Below, one piece after another: positions 44,317 to 52,372 of a DNA stretch of 64,000 nt. The stretch comes from Accumulibacter sp. Lineage in GTDB: Bacteria; Pseudomonadota; Gammaproteobacteria; Burkholderiales; Rhodocyclaceae. The stretch lies in NCBI RefSeq assembly GCF_023806635.1, contig NZ_JAMTDQ010000029.1, positions 81,895 through 145,894 on the forward strand. Direction: 5' to 3'. Positions within the stretch are counted from its first letter, which is position 1. The number at the start of each line of letters is the position of its first letter. Below the pieces are notes generated by a model that saw nothing but the letters and a program-made list of their open reading frames with translations, was not told the DNA's origin and did no database searches. The position numbers and the translations under genes are program-made.

Positions 44317-45147
44317 ATGGCAGCCGCGCATCGAGTTCATCCCCCCGCCACCCCGAGCAGTTCTTCGTGCCGGCGGGCGGACCGCCGCGTGCGCGGCACC
44401 GTTCGCAGCCTGGCGGCGACGCTGCTGCTCGCCGGCTGCGCCGGCCCGGCGACCAACGTCACCGTCAGTGACCCGGCGCGCATCACGCGCAGCGGCTTCC
44501 TCACCGACTACAGGGCGCTGGCGCCTTCGCCGGGGGCCGAGGGCACTCTTTGCTGGCGGCAGCCCGGGCTCGACCTCAAGGCCTACGACAAGGTGCTGAT
44601 CAACCGGATCGTCGTCACCCTCAAGGCCGACCAGCAACAGGGGATCGATCCGACCGAGCTGAAGGCGCTCGTCGATTACTTCCACGCCGCGCTGGTGAAA
44701 GCGCTGCAGCCGCAGATGCAGATCGCCGAGCAGCCGGGTCCGGGGGTCATCGTGCTGCGCATCGCAGTCACCAACCTGGTACCGACGCAGGTCAGCCGCA
44801 GCCTGCTGGGAACGGCGATCCCCTACGCATTCACTGCCGAACTGGCCTCCGGTCCGGCCAGCGGCAGGCCGGCCGGATCGACGCCGTACCTCGGCGAGAC
44901 CGGGATCGAGATCCAGTTCACCGATGGCGCGACCAACCGCATCCTCGCCGAATGCGCCGACGCGCAGATCGGCCGCAAGTACGCGGCGGCGGTCGAGGAG
45001 GGCGCCGAGGGTGCGACCGACACCTGGGTCAAGGGTTACATGAACTCGTTCCAGGCCTGGGCCTACGCGCAGAACGCGTTCGACAAGTGGGCGAAGCTGA
45101 TCGCCGATCGCTTCGCCGTGCTGCGTGGTGTCAATCCGGCGCAATAG
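44317..45147 (+). CDS. DUF3313-like lipoprotein
   Basis: A 276-aa exported lipoprotein. Long basic n-region, then SLAATLLLAGC with the lipobox Cys near residue 41. The body (ARITRSGFLTDYRALAPSPG... YDKVLINRIVVTL... YFHAALVKALQPQMQIAEQPGPGVIVLRIAVTNL) matches the DUF3313 family. Function unknown; such proteins sit at the inner face of the outer membrane. TACAAT 30 nt upstream may be the -10. The start at 44317 is chosen because a longer reading has no ribosome site. Confidence 0.82.
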   Translation: MAAAHRVHPPATPSSSSCRRADRRVRGTVRSLAATLLLAGCAGPATNVTVSDPARITRSGFLTDYRALAPSPGAEGTLCWRQPGLDLKAYDKVLINRIVVTLKADQQQGIDPTELKALVDYFHAALVKALQPQMQIAEQPGPGVIVLRIAVTNLVPTQVSRSLLGTAIPYAFTAELASGPASGRPAGSTPYLGETGIEIQFTDGATNRILAECADAQIGRKYAAAVEEGAEGATDTWVKGYMNSFQAWAYAQNAFDKWAKLIADRFAVLRGVNPAQ

Positions 45148-45178
45148 CCGCGCCGCAGGAATCGGGAAGGAGCAGGCG

Positions 45179-46366
45179 ATGCAGGGAAAAGCGGTGGTGG
45201 CGGGTGTCGGCACGATCCCCTTCGGCAAGCCGGGGGCGACCGAGAGCTATGATCGGATGGCCGCGGCGGCGACACGGCGGGCGCTCGCCGATGCCGGCCT
45301 GGGTTACGAAGACGTGCAGCAGGCGATCGTCGGCTACGTCTATGGCGATTCGACCTCCGGCCAGCGCGCGCTCTACGGTGTCGGCATGAGCGGCATCCCG
45401 ATCGTCAACGTCAACAACAACTGCTCGACCGGATCGACCGCGCTCTTCCTGGCGCGGCAACTGGTCGAGGCGGGCGCGGTGGACTGCGTGCTGGCGCTCG
45501 GCTTCGAGCAGATGCGTCCCGGGGCGATCGCCGAGCACTGGGGTGACCGGCCGTCGCCCTTCGCGCGTTTCGACGAGCTCTGCGCCGAGATCGCTCCCTA
45601 CCCGGTGCCGCTGGCGCTGCGCTACTTCGGTGGCGCCGGCGTCGAGTACATGCAGCGCCACGGCGTGACGGCCAGGCTGTTCGCCAGCGTGCGCGCCAAG
45701 GCCAGCCGGCACGCCGCGCACAACCCCGGCGCGCTGCTGCGCAAGGTGGTGACCGAGGAAGAGGTGCTGGCGGCGCCGCTGATCTGTGCCGAGGCCGGCA
45801 TGACGCGGCTGATGGCCTGCCCGCCGACCTGCGGTGCGGCGGCGGCGATCATCGTCTCGCCCGCCTTTGCCGCCCGTCGCAATCTCGACCGGCGCGTGGT
45901 GATCGCCGCGCAGGCGATGACTACCGACCGGCCGGGAACCTTCGACAAGCGCAGCATGCTGGCGCTGGTCGGCGCCGACATGAGCCGCGAGGCCGCCGAC
46001 CTCGTCTACGAGCAGGCGGGAATCGGTCCCGGCGACGTCGACGTCGTCGAACTGCACGACTGCTTCGCCCAGAACGAGGTCCTCAGCTACGAGGCGCTGC
46101 GGCTGTGCCCGGACGGCGGCGCCGAGCAGTTCGTCGCCGACGGCGACAACAGCTACGGCGGCCGGGTGGTGACCAACCCGTCGGGTGGTCTGCTGTGCAA
46201 GGGGCACCCGCTCGGCGCCACCGGGCTCGCACAATGCGCCGAACTGGTCGAGCAGTTGCGCGGCGAAGCCGGCGAACGGCAGGTGGCGGGCGCGCGCATC
46301 GCGCTGCAGCACAACCTCTGGCTTGGTGGCGCCTGCGTCGTGACGCTTTACCAGCGGGCAGCCTGA
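45179..46366 (+). CDS. SCP-x/lipid-transfer type thiolase
   Basis: A 395-aa thiolase-superfamily enzyme. The nucleophile Cys is in NNNCSTGSTALFLARQLVEAG; other landmarks are VELHDCFAQNEVLSYEALRL, the NPSGGLLCKGHPLGATGLAQ motif with His, and a GGACVVTLY end. Sterol-carrier-type thiolases cleave or act on 3-oxoacyl-CoAs of branched or steroid-like chains, or serve as non-classical thiolases. First gene of a three-gene set with an SDR and an acyl-CoA dehydrogenase, indicating acyl-CoA beta-oxidation of an unknown substrate. GGAAGGAG precedes the ATG. Confidence 0.88.
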   Translation: MQGKAVVAGVGTIPFGKPGATESYDRMAAAATRRALADAGLGYEDVQQAIVGYVYGDSTSGQRALYGVGMSGIPIVNVNNNCSTGSTALFLARQLVEAGAVDCVLALGFEQMRPGAIAEHWGDRPSPFARFDELCAEIAPYPVPLALRYFGGAGVEYMQRHGVTARLFASVRAKASRHAAHNPGALLRKVVTEEEVLAAPLICAEAGMTRLMACPPTCGAAAAIIVSPAFAARRNLDRRVVIAAQAMTTDRPGTFDKRSMLALVGADMSREAADLVYEQAGIGPGDVDVVELHDCFAQNEVLSYEALRLCPDGGAEQFVADGDNSYGGRVVTNPSGGLLCKGHPLGATGLAQCAELVEQLRGEAGERQVAGARIALQHNLWLGGACVVTLYQRAA

Positions 46367-46406
46367 GCCGCCGCCGGAGGCGGTTTCAATCGACAGGGAG
46401 CAATTG

Positions 46407-47231
46407 ATGGCAAAACTCGCAGGCAAGGTGGCGATCGTCAGCGGTTCCGGCCGCGGCATCGGTCGCGCGGTGGCGCTCAAGCTGGCGGAGGAGGGCGCGC
46501 ATGTGGTGGTCAATGATGTCGACAGCACACCGGCGGCCGAGACGGTCAACGACATCGTCGCTGCCGGCGGCCAGGCGGTCGCCTGCGTCGGCAGCGTCAC
46601 CACCGCCGACTTCGCCGAGCGCTTCGTGCACACGGCGCTCAGCCAGTTCGGTGGCCTCGACATCATCATCAACAACGCCGGCTACACCTGGGACAACGTC
46701 GTCCAGAAGATGAGCGACGAGCAATGGCAGGCGATGCTCGACGTCCATCTGACGGCGCCGTTCCGCATCCTGCGCGCGGCGGCCGACTTCTTCCGCGCCG
46801 CAGCGAAGAGCGAGAGCGAGAGCGGCCAGGAGACCTTCCGCAAGGTGGTCAACGTGTCGTCGATCGCCGGTGTCGGCGGCAACGCCGGGCAGGCCAACTA
46901 CGCCGCCGCCAAGGCCGGCATCGTCGGCCTGACGCGCACGCTGGCGAAGGAATGGGGACGCTACCGCGTGAACGTGAACTGCGTCGCCTTCGGCCTGATC
47001 AACACGCGGCTGACGAGTGCCGCCGCCGGCGACGCGGTGCTCGACATCGAGGGGCGGCAGATCAAGGCCGGCGTCAACCCCGACCTGTTGCGGCAGATGG
47101 CGGCGATGATCCCGCTCGGCCGCGGCGGCACGCCGGAAGAGGCGGCGGGCGCCATCGTCATGCTCTGCTACCCGGAAGCCAACTACGTCTCCGGCGAACT
47201 GCTCGTCTGCGGCGGCGGTTTCCGCATCTAG
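46407..47231 (+). CDS. SDR oxidoreductase (3-oxoacyl/3-hydroxyacyl-CoA type)
   Basis: A 274-aa classical SDR. NAD(P) motif GSGRGIGRAVALKLAEEG (residues ~13-30), NNAG, catalytic Ser in NVSSIAG and YAAAK (Tyr-x3-Lys). It probably oxidises a 3-hydroxyacyl-CoA in the pathway encoded by its neighbours. ATG 46407 has GGGAG upstream; a TTG one codon earlier is in frame. The acyl-CoA dehydrogenase gene follows after 16 bp. Confidence 0.9.
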   Translation: MAKLAGKVAIVSGSGRGIGRAVALKLAEEGAHVVVNDVDSTPAAETVNDIVAAGGQAVACVGSVTTADFAERFVHTALSQFGGLDIIINNAGYTWDNVVQKMSDEQWQAMLDVHLTAPFRILRAAADFFRAAAKSESESGQETFRKVVNVSSIAGVGGNAGQANYAAAKAGIVGLTRTLAKEWGRYRVNVNCVAFGLINTRLTSAAAGDAVLDIEGRQIKAGVNPDLLRQMAAMIPLGRGGTPEEAAGAIVMLCYPEANYVSGELLVCGGGFRI

Positions 47232-47247
47232 GCGCGAGCGACGTCCG

Positions 47248-48393
47248 ATGGCGATCGCCCGCACGCTCTTCGACGACGATCACCGGCAGTACGCAGCGGC
47301 GCTCGACCGCTTCATCGCGCTCGAAGTGGCGCCGCATTACGAGCGCTACGAGGAACAGGGCTACGTCGACCGCGAACTCTGGCGGCGCGCCGGCAGCGCC
47401 GGCTTCCTCTGCTCGTCGCTGCCCGAGGAGTACGGCGGCGCCGGCGCCGACAAGCTGTACAGCGTCGTCCTCTTCGAACAGCTGGCGCGCAACGCGGTGC
47501 AGAACCTGCTCGGCTGGTCGCTGCATTCCGAGATCGTCGCGCCCTATCTGCTGCATTACGGCAGCGAGGCGATCCGCCGGCTGTGGCTGCCGCGGATGGC
47601 GGGCGGCGAGCTGATCGGCGCCATCGCCATGACCGAGCCCGGCGCCGGCTCCGACCTGCAGGGAATCCGCACGACGGCGCTGCGCGACGGCGAGCACTAC
47701 GTCCTCAACGGTGCCAAGACCTTCATCACCAACGGCTCGCTCTGCGACCTCGTCGTCGTCGTCGCCAAGACCGATCCGGCCGCCGCCGGCAAGGGGATCA
47801 GCCTGCTGTTGGTCGACATGCGCTGGCCCGGCTGCAGTCGCGGGCGGCGGCTGAAGAAGATCGGCATGCGCGCGCAGGACACCGGCGAGCTCTTCTTCGA
47901 CGACGTGCGCGTGCCGCTCGACCACCTGCTCGGCGACGAGAACCGCGGCTTCGTCTACCTGATGAACGAACTGCCGTGGGAGCGGCTGCAGATCGCCATC
48001 ACCGCCGTCGCGCAGGCGGCAGCGGCGATCGAATGGACCAGCCGGTACTGCCGCGAACGCCAGGCCTTCGGGCAGCCGATCATGCAGTTCCAGAACACGC
48101 GCTTGACCCTCGCCGAGGCGCTGACCGAGGTGCAGGTGGCGCGCGTCTTCGTCGACCGCTGCATCGAACTCTTTCTCCGCGGCGAACTCGACGCGACGGC
48201 GGCGTCGATGGCCAAGTACTGGTGCACCGACCTGCAGTGCAAGGTGCTCGACGCCTGCCTGCAACTGCACGGCGGCAACGGCTGCATGCTCGACTACCCG
48301 ATCGCCCGCGCCTGGACCGACGCCCGCGCCGCGCGCATCTACGGCGGCAGCAACGAGATCATGAAGGAGCTGATCGCCCGGCAGTTGCCATGA
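47248..48393 (+). CDS. acyl-CoA dehydrogenase
   Basis: A 381-aa FAD-dependent acyl-CoA dehydrogenase. Signature motifs: GAIAMTEPGAGSDLQGI, YVLNGAKTFITNG, RERQAFGQPIMQFQNTR, QLHGGNGCMLDYPIAR and the C-terminal YGGSNEIMKELI. In many family members the base Glu lies before the YGG segment; here the segment DARAARIYGGSNEI fits the usual layout. Third gene of the thiolase-SDR-ACAD operon; donates electrons to ETF. A dispersed GGTGACAG motif begins 25 bp after the stop. Confidence 0.92.
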   Translation: MAIARTLFDDDHRQYAAALDRFIALEVAPHYERYEEQGYVDRELWRRAGSAGFLCSSLPEEYGGAGADKLYSVVLFEQLARNAVQNLLGWSLHSEIVAPYLLHYGSEAIRRLWLPRMAGGELIGAIAMTEPGAGSDLQGIRTTALRDGEHYVLNGAKTFITNGSLCDLVVVVAKTDPAAAGKGISLLLVDMRWPGCSRGRRLKKIGMRAQDTGELFFDDVRVPLDHLLGDENRGFVYLMNELPWERLQIAITAVAQAAAAIEWTSRYCRERQAFGQPIMQFQNTRLTLAEALTEVQVARVFVDRCIELFLRGELDATAASMAKYWCTDLQCKVLDACLQLHGGNGCMLDYPIARAWTDARAARIYGGSNEIMKELIARQLP

Positions 48394-48417
48394 ACCCAGC
48401 GGACAGCATGGAATTCA

Positions 48418-48432
48418 GGTGACAGTGTAAAT
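48418..48432 (+). repeat. GGTGACAGTGTAAAT dispersed motif
   Basis: Fourth locus of the GGkGACAGyrTA family in this window. It sits exactly where the acyl-CoA dehydrogenase operon ends and the broken conflict gene fragment begins, so it may mark an insertion or deletion endpoint. Confidence 0.45.
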
Positions 48433-48655
48433 GACCCGCTGCGAGGGCTGCGGCAGGCGCTGGCCGCCGGGTTCATCGACGCGGCAACCTTCGACGCCGC
48501 CGTCGCGGCGACCGCCGCCCGCGCGGCAGGCCCAAGTCCGCGGTGGCGGCGCCGTCGCGCAGGGCGCGGGCGACGCGCTCGGCGCCGCGGCGGTCAAGAT
48601 CGCCGGCGACCACAGCGGCGCGATCATCCGGACGCAGATCGTCAACACTGCCATG
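48430..48655 (+). pseudogene. frameshifted fragment of a conflict-system sensor/effector protein
   Basis: The first frame reads NDPLRGLRQALAAGFIDAATFDAAVAA, the 'short helical stalk' seen in many bacterial effector and FGE proteins. After a frameshift near 48530 another frame continues RGGGAVAQGAGDALGAAAVKIAGDHSGAIIRTQIVN, a Gly/Ala/Val repeat linker typical of the same proteins. Both pieces are only fragments and no start or downstream domain remains. Probably a relic of a system like the one at 9.8-18.4 kb. Confidence 0.55.
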
Positions 48656-48673
48656 GCTGGTGACTCGCCAGCT

Positions 48674-49216
48674 TCAGCCGTGCGCTTGCCATGGCTGCCA
48701 TCCGTTCTGCACCGCGATGCCCAGCCAGTCGCTGATGATGTCGGCGATCTCTTCGCCCTCCGCTTCGGAATGCGCGAACAGGAGGTCCATGGAGGCACCG
48801 CCCTCATCGAGCCGCACGCAGTACAGATGGCTACTGTTCCCGTCGCCGGAGATCTCGCGCACGCGCAGGCTCAGTTGGCCCTGGCTGGAAAAGCGGTGGC
48901 TGCGGCCGCCCAGTCGCCAGACGCGGCCGACGGCGCGGTAGGCAAAGACGATACGGCGTGTGGTGCGGTCGATCTCCAGCACCTGTTCACCGCTCTGCAG
49001 AAAAGAACCCATGACGAAGACAGCAGCGAAGGCCGCCAGCAGCACCGGAACCATCACATCGCCAGGACCGCTGAGCATCACCACGCCGCCGAACACGACG
49101 CCGGCCAGCAGGAAGACCGTGCCCGCCCAGCGCGCGACGGGCTGAAAGGGCTTGCGGATGCGCAGGCGGTCCGGGCTGGGATAGTCAAGTTCAAGGATGG
49201 GAGATGCAACCGCCAT
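48674..49216 (-). CDS. membrane protein with two TM helices, function unknown
   Basis: A 180-aa protein. After a short cytoplasmic start (MAVASPILELDYPSPDRLRIRKPF) come two closely spaced TM helices (ARWAGTVFLLAGVVFGGVVML, VMVPVLLAAFAAVFVMGSFL), then a ~110-residue beta-rich soluble domain (EQVLEIDRTTRRIVFAYRAVGRVWRLGG). The layout resembles photosystem-assembly/PH-like membrane proteins, but I do not assign a family. ATG 49216 is used because the longer reading has no homology-like content. Confidence 0.7.
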   Translation of the reverse strand: MAVASPILELDYPSPDRLRIRKPFQPVARWAGTVFLLAGVVFGGVVMLSGPGDVMVPVLLAAFAAVFVMGSFLQSGEQVLEIDRTTRRIVFAYRAVGRVWRLGGRSHRFSSQGQLSLRVREISGDGNSSHLYCVRLDEGGASMDLLFAHSEAEGEEIADIISDWLGIAVQNGWQPWQAHG

Positions 49217-49568
49217 TGCGCGAGTATCCTTGCTCCACCTGCCGCTCGTCAATCCTGGATTTCGGCTGTTTTCCCTCGGCGCCCGACAAATCTCGCCATG
49301 CCGCTTGGTCCGCTGCCCGGCGACCCCGGTCGCCGGCATCCGCGTGATGATCCAGGGTGGCGGCTGCTCCGCCTTCCAGCGTAGGAGAGAAGGGCTCAGG
49401 CTGGCGATCCCATTCGGCACTGCGGCGTCAGATTGAACTGAGCCTGGCGCCATTTTTACACTTTCCTTTGCCAGTTTCCTGAGCTCTGCGCATCACGCCG
49501 CACGCGATCGTTCGTACGGCGCCTGAATCCGGGCCGATGCAGCCCGGAGAGAGTGCTAGAATCAACCG
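49217..49568. other. 352-bp gap, no gene
   Basis: No coding frame on either strand is convincing. The right end carries TAGAAT at 49557-49562, 6 nt before the DUF433 ATG. Confidence 0.45.
49557..49562 (+). promoter_or_regulatory. -10-like TAGAAT upstream of the DUF433 antitoxin gene
   Basis: TAGAAT ending 6 nt before ATG 49569, no ribosome site; third example of the close -10/ATG arrangement in the window. Confidence 0.4.
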
Positions 49569-49790
49569 ATGATCGATTGGTCCACCTGTCCGGCCGTAGA
49601 GTGCCATCCTGACGTGGTGAGCGGGGCCTGGGTCTTTCGGAGCACCCGGGTGCCCGTCGCGGCCCTCTTCGAGAACCTCGAGGCGGGCGCCACGGTGGCC
49701 GAATTCGTCCAGTGGTTTCCGGGCGTCGGCCTTGAGCAGGCGAAGAGCGTTCTCGAGCACGCCGCCCGGAGTTCGCTTGCGGCAGCGTAG
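49569..49790 (+). CDS. DUF433 antitoxin
   Basis: A 73-aa protein of the DUF433 (VapB-like, winged-HTH) family: VECHPDVVSGAWVFRSTRVPVAALFENLEAGATVAEFVQWFPGV, with the typical GxPxxxGTRVPV-like turn. It is normally followed by a DUF5615 PIN-like RNase toxin; here the toxin gene starts in the next codon but is broken after ~17 residues, leaving an orphan antitoxin. Confidence 0.85.
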   Translation: MIDWSTCPAVECHPDVVSGAWVFRSTRVPVAALFENLEAGATVAEFVQWFPGVGLEQAKSVLEHAARSSLAAA

Positions 49791-49842
49791 ATGCGCATCG
49801 TGTTCGATCAGGGTACGCCAGTGCCGCTGCGCCATTGCCTTC
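49791..49842 (+). pseudogene. truncated DUF5615 (PIN-like/Mut7-C) toxin
   Basis: The ATG directly after the antitoxin stop opens MRIVFDQGTPVPLRHCLP, the unmistakable N-terminus of a DUF5615 toxin with its first catalytic Asp. After that the frame becomes unrelated and stops within ~20 codons. The rest (about 95 residues) has been lost at a junction with the inverted fragment described next. Confidence 0.7.
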
Positions 49843-49989
49843 CCAGACGGTCAGGCGGAGGTAGGCTCCCTTTTCGATCCAGATGTCGTTTCTGCGCCTG
49901 ATGGCGTTCTCGAACTCGCGCCGATGGTCGGCGAGTTCGGCCGACGAGGCGAGGAAGATGTTCCGGATGGTGATCCCGGTGGTCGGCAT
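49840..49989 (-). pseudogene. N-terminal fragment of a TIR-like (SAELxxxRxxFE) effector
   Basis: Starting at ATG 49989 (minus) the frame reads MPTTGITIRNIFLASSAELADHRREFENAIRRRNDIWIEKGAYLRLTVWE. This is the start of a widespread TIR-like domain (FIASSAELKxxRExFE...W-E) of bacterial NLR-type proteins. Homology ends at 49840, where the sequence runs into the truncated toxin gene. Two truncated genes thus meet head to head at about 49838-49844. Confidence 0.65.
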
Positions 49990-50100
49990 GCGGCAGGCTC
50001 CGGCGAGTTGGCGTCGGCGAGACCCTACGCTGCAGGAGGGCGAAAGGCAAGCGGTCGCGCGCGGCGACGCCGCTCGCCGCGCGCGCCGGCGAGCGAGCGG

Positions 50101-51072
50101 TCAGTGCAGCCCGAACCAGGCTTCGGCGTTGCGGTGCGCCACCTGCTCGGCCGTCGTTGGCGTCAGGTTGGCGAGCAGCCCGTTGCGGATCGCCTGCACG
50201 CTGGTCTCGTAGTCCTGCGGGTTCCCTGCCAGGTCGACACCGACGACGAAGCGGTCGGGGTGGTCCTCGATCAGTTGCTGCCAGTCACGCTCCAGCGTGC
50301 GCTCGTCGTAGACGGCGTAGCGGTTCTTCTGCAGCGGCCAGCCGCGGGCCGAGAGGTCGCAGGCGGTGTTCGGGTACTGCTCGAGGAAGCGGCGCATGTC
50401 GGCGGCCGACGAGACGCTGCCGCAGTGCGAGACGATGAGCCGCGCCTGCGGGCTGGACGCGGCGAGCGCGCCCACCTGCCGGACGGTGTCCGGGTGGTTC
50501 CATTGGGCATGGATGTTGAGTGGCCGGCCGTAGCGGGCGGCGAGGGCGAAAAGCGCCTGCAGCGTGCCGCTGTCTGCCGCCACCTTGAAGCGGCTGCTCG
50601 GGTCGGCGGCAGTGGTCAGCGCATTGACGTGGATCTCGCCGATGACGCGCGCGCCGCGGTCACGCAATTCTCCCTCGATGGTGGCCAGCATCTGCTGCAC
50701 GGCGGGGCTCTCGGGGTTGGCGAAGTCCGTCGCGTCGAGGCTGCGGTGCGTGCTCTTCCACGCGTGCTGGCCGGCGGGTCTGATGAAGCGTCGGCCGAGC
50801 GCCATCATCGCCGCCATGTTGTTGCCGCCGGCGCCGCCGGCCAGGCGCACGCCGTTGCGGTCCATCACCGCCAGCAGCTCGGCGCCATCGAAACCCTGGA
50901 CGATGTGGTAGTGGCTGTCGATGATCGGCAGCCTGCCGGCACCGTCGACGCCGAGGACAGCCTCGGCGGCGGCGGGAGTTGCTGCCAGCGGCGCCGCGAG
51001 AGCGGCAAGAAGCCAGAGGGAGGTGGTGCAGCGGCGGAAACGCCGGAGGGGAAGGAATGGGGCGGATTCCAT
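50101..51072 (-). CDS. exported amidohydrolase
   Basis: A 323-aa metal-dependent hydrolase (amidohydrolase-2, TIM barrel) with a signal peptide (RRCTTSLWLLAALAAPLAATPAAA). The metal-binding DSHYHI follows strand 1. Later ligands are candidates in GEIHVNAL, NIHAQWNHPD, IVSHCGS and VGVDLAGNP. It would act in the periplasm on an unknown cyclic amide or decarboxylation substrate. ATG 51072 has GAGGAG 6 nt upstream. Confidence 0.82.
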   Translation of the reverse strand: MESAPFLPLRRFRRCTTSLWLLAALAAPLAATPAAAEAVLGVDGAGRLPIIDSHYHIVQGFDGAELLAVMDRNGVRLAGGAGGNNMAAMMALGRRFIRPAGQHAWKSTHRSLDATDFANPESPAVQQMLATIEGELRDRGARVIGEIHVNALTTAADPSSRFKVAADSGTLQALFALAARYGRPLNIHAQWNHPDTVRQVGALAASSPQARLIVSHCGSVSSAADMRRFLEQYPNTACDLSARGWPLQKNRYAVYDERTLERDWQQLIEDHPDRFVVGVDLAGNPQDYETSVQAIRNGLLANLTPTTAEQVAHRNAEAWFGLH

Positions 51073-51333
51073 TGTTGCTCCTCGGACATTGCCAGGAGGG
51101 CGGTCTCGCCACGTCGAGTCTTGCGACGACGGCGCCGCCCTGCACATCGGGGATGTCACAACAAGGATAGGAAACGCCGTCGCGGTATGCAAATCCCGTG
51201 CGGCGGCCTGCAGGCTGCAGCCGGGCCGCAGCCCGTGCATTCCCGACCGCGCCGGAGAAGCGACGACGGCGGCGTCCCGCGTCCGCCGCCGCGAGCGTCG
51301 CAACGGCCATCGCCGGTGGGGCCGGCAGACGAC

Positions 51334-51484
51334 CTCAGAGGTTGTGAATAAATCTACTGCGCGACCGATCTGCGGCGTTGCTCACTCGCTCACTCCTCGC
51401 CTATCCATCTGATATGTCTCGTCGTTCGCTCGCTCGCGCCTTGCATCTCGGCCTGCTCGCGACGATTTCTTTACAACCTCTCAG
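51334..51484. repeat. 151-bp element with 12-bp terminal inverted repeats
   Basis: Ends CTCAGAGGTTGT (51334-51345) and ACAACCTCTCAG (51473-51484) are inverted repeats with one mismatch; similarity continues inward (GAATAAATC / GATTTCTTT). The inside is a pseudo-palindromic, pyrimidine-biased sequence without coding capacity and with composition unlike the neighbours. The right end supplies the stop codon of the Sel1 gene. It looks like a non-autonomous MITE. No target duplication is obvious. Confidence 0.65.
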
Positions 51485-52062
51485 CGGCCGGTGTTGCCGG
51501 CAGCGAGCAATTCGCTTCCTGACGATGTCGGTACTTGCGCACGCTGTCTCAGTTCGGCGATGACTTGCTGACTGTTCTGCCGCGACGCGGCTGCCTGCTC
51601 GCGACGATCCCGATCCGCGATCAGCGCCAGGGCCTGTCGGCGCCAGGCCACCATCTGTGGATCGTGTTCGTGGTGGAGGTGGTGGCGCCGGTGCATCGTG
51701 AACCAGCGATGGGCTTCCTCGGCGTCGGCGGCAACGCCCTGGCCTGTCTGGTACATGAGGCCGATCTGGAACTGCGAGACCTTGTCGCCCTGGGCGGCGG
51801 CGATTCGGTACCATTGCATCGCCGTGCCGTAATCGAGCGCCACGTCATCGCCGTAGTGGTGGATGACGGCCAGATTGTAGGCCGCATCGGCGTTCCCCCT
51901 GTCGGCCCACGCTTGCCACAGCCTGATGGCCTGCGTCGTCTCGCCGCCCTTGTGCAGCCGGGCAGCCAGGCGCAGGTCGTCGTCGACGCTCCCTGCATGG
52001 GCCGCGAGGCAGCAAGCGGCAAGGGTGAAAGAAAGGCAGAGGCGAGAAAGCGGCAGGCTCAT
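51481..52062 (-). CDS. Sel1-repeat exported protein
   Basis: A 193-aa protein with signal peptide (SRLCLSFTLAACCLAAHAG) and two to three Sel1/TPR-like repeats (ADAAYNLAVIHHYGDDVALDYGTAMQWYRIAAAQGD; SQFQIGLMYQTGQGVAADAEEAHRWF). A His-rich patch (HRRHHLHHEHD) and a helical tail follow. Sel1 repeats are protein-interaction scaffolds. The last codons and the stop overlap the 151-bp inverted-repeat element, so the C-terminus may have been changed by its insertion. GGAG precedes the ATG at 52062. Confidence 0.82.
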   Translation of the reverse strand: MSLPLSRLCLSFTLAACCLAAHAGSVDDDLRLAARLHKGGETTQAIRLWQAWADRGNADAAYNLAVIHHYGDDVALDYGTAMQWYRIAAAQGDKVSQFQIGLMYQTGQGVAADAEEAHRWFTMHRRHHLHHEHDPQMVAWRRQALALIADRDRREQAAASRQNSQQVIAELRQRAQVPTSSGSELLAAGNTGR

Positions 52063-52372
52063 GGTCGATCTCCGGAAGAGACCCCGACGCGTGATTGCGC
52101 CCGGGGCGGTGGTTGGCGGTCGGGTTGACGGGCGCACTAAGAGCGGCAGCCTAAGCCCAAACCGCCTTGTCCGTAATCAGGCAAATTGTCGCGCGACGGT
52201 TTGTCGCATGCCGTCGGAACGTCGGCCAGGCGTGCCTGCCGGCGCGACGTCCCGCAACCAGGCGCGGCCCTTGCCGAGCGCGTGCGCCGCGGGGATCGGT
52301 GCGATAATCGGCGGCCTCCGGCTGCGGCCGCCACGCTCGCGTTGCGCGGGCACCCGATCGAATGCGTCATCG
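52063..52372. other. 310-bp divergent intergenic region
   Basis: Lies between the Sel1 gene (minus) and the methyltransferase gene (plus). No coding frame is convincing; it should hold both promoters but none can be fixed. Confidence 0.4.
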
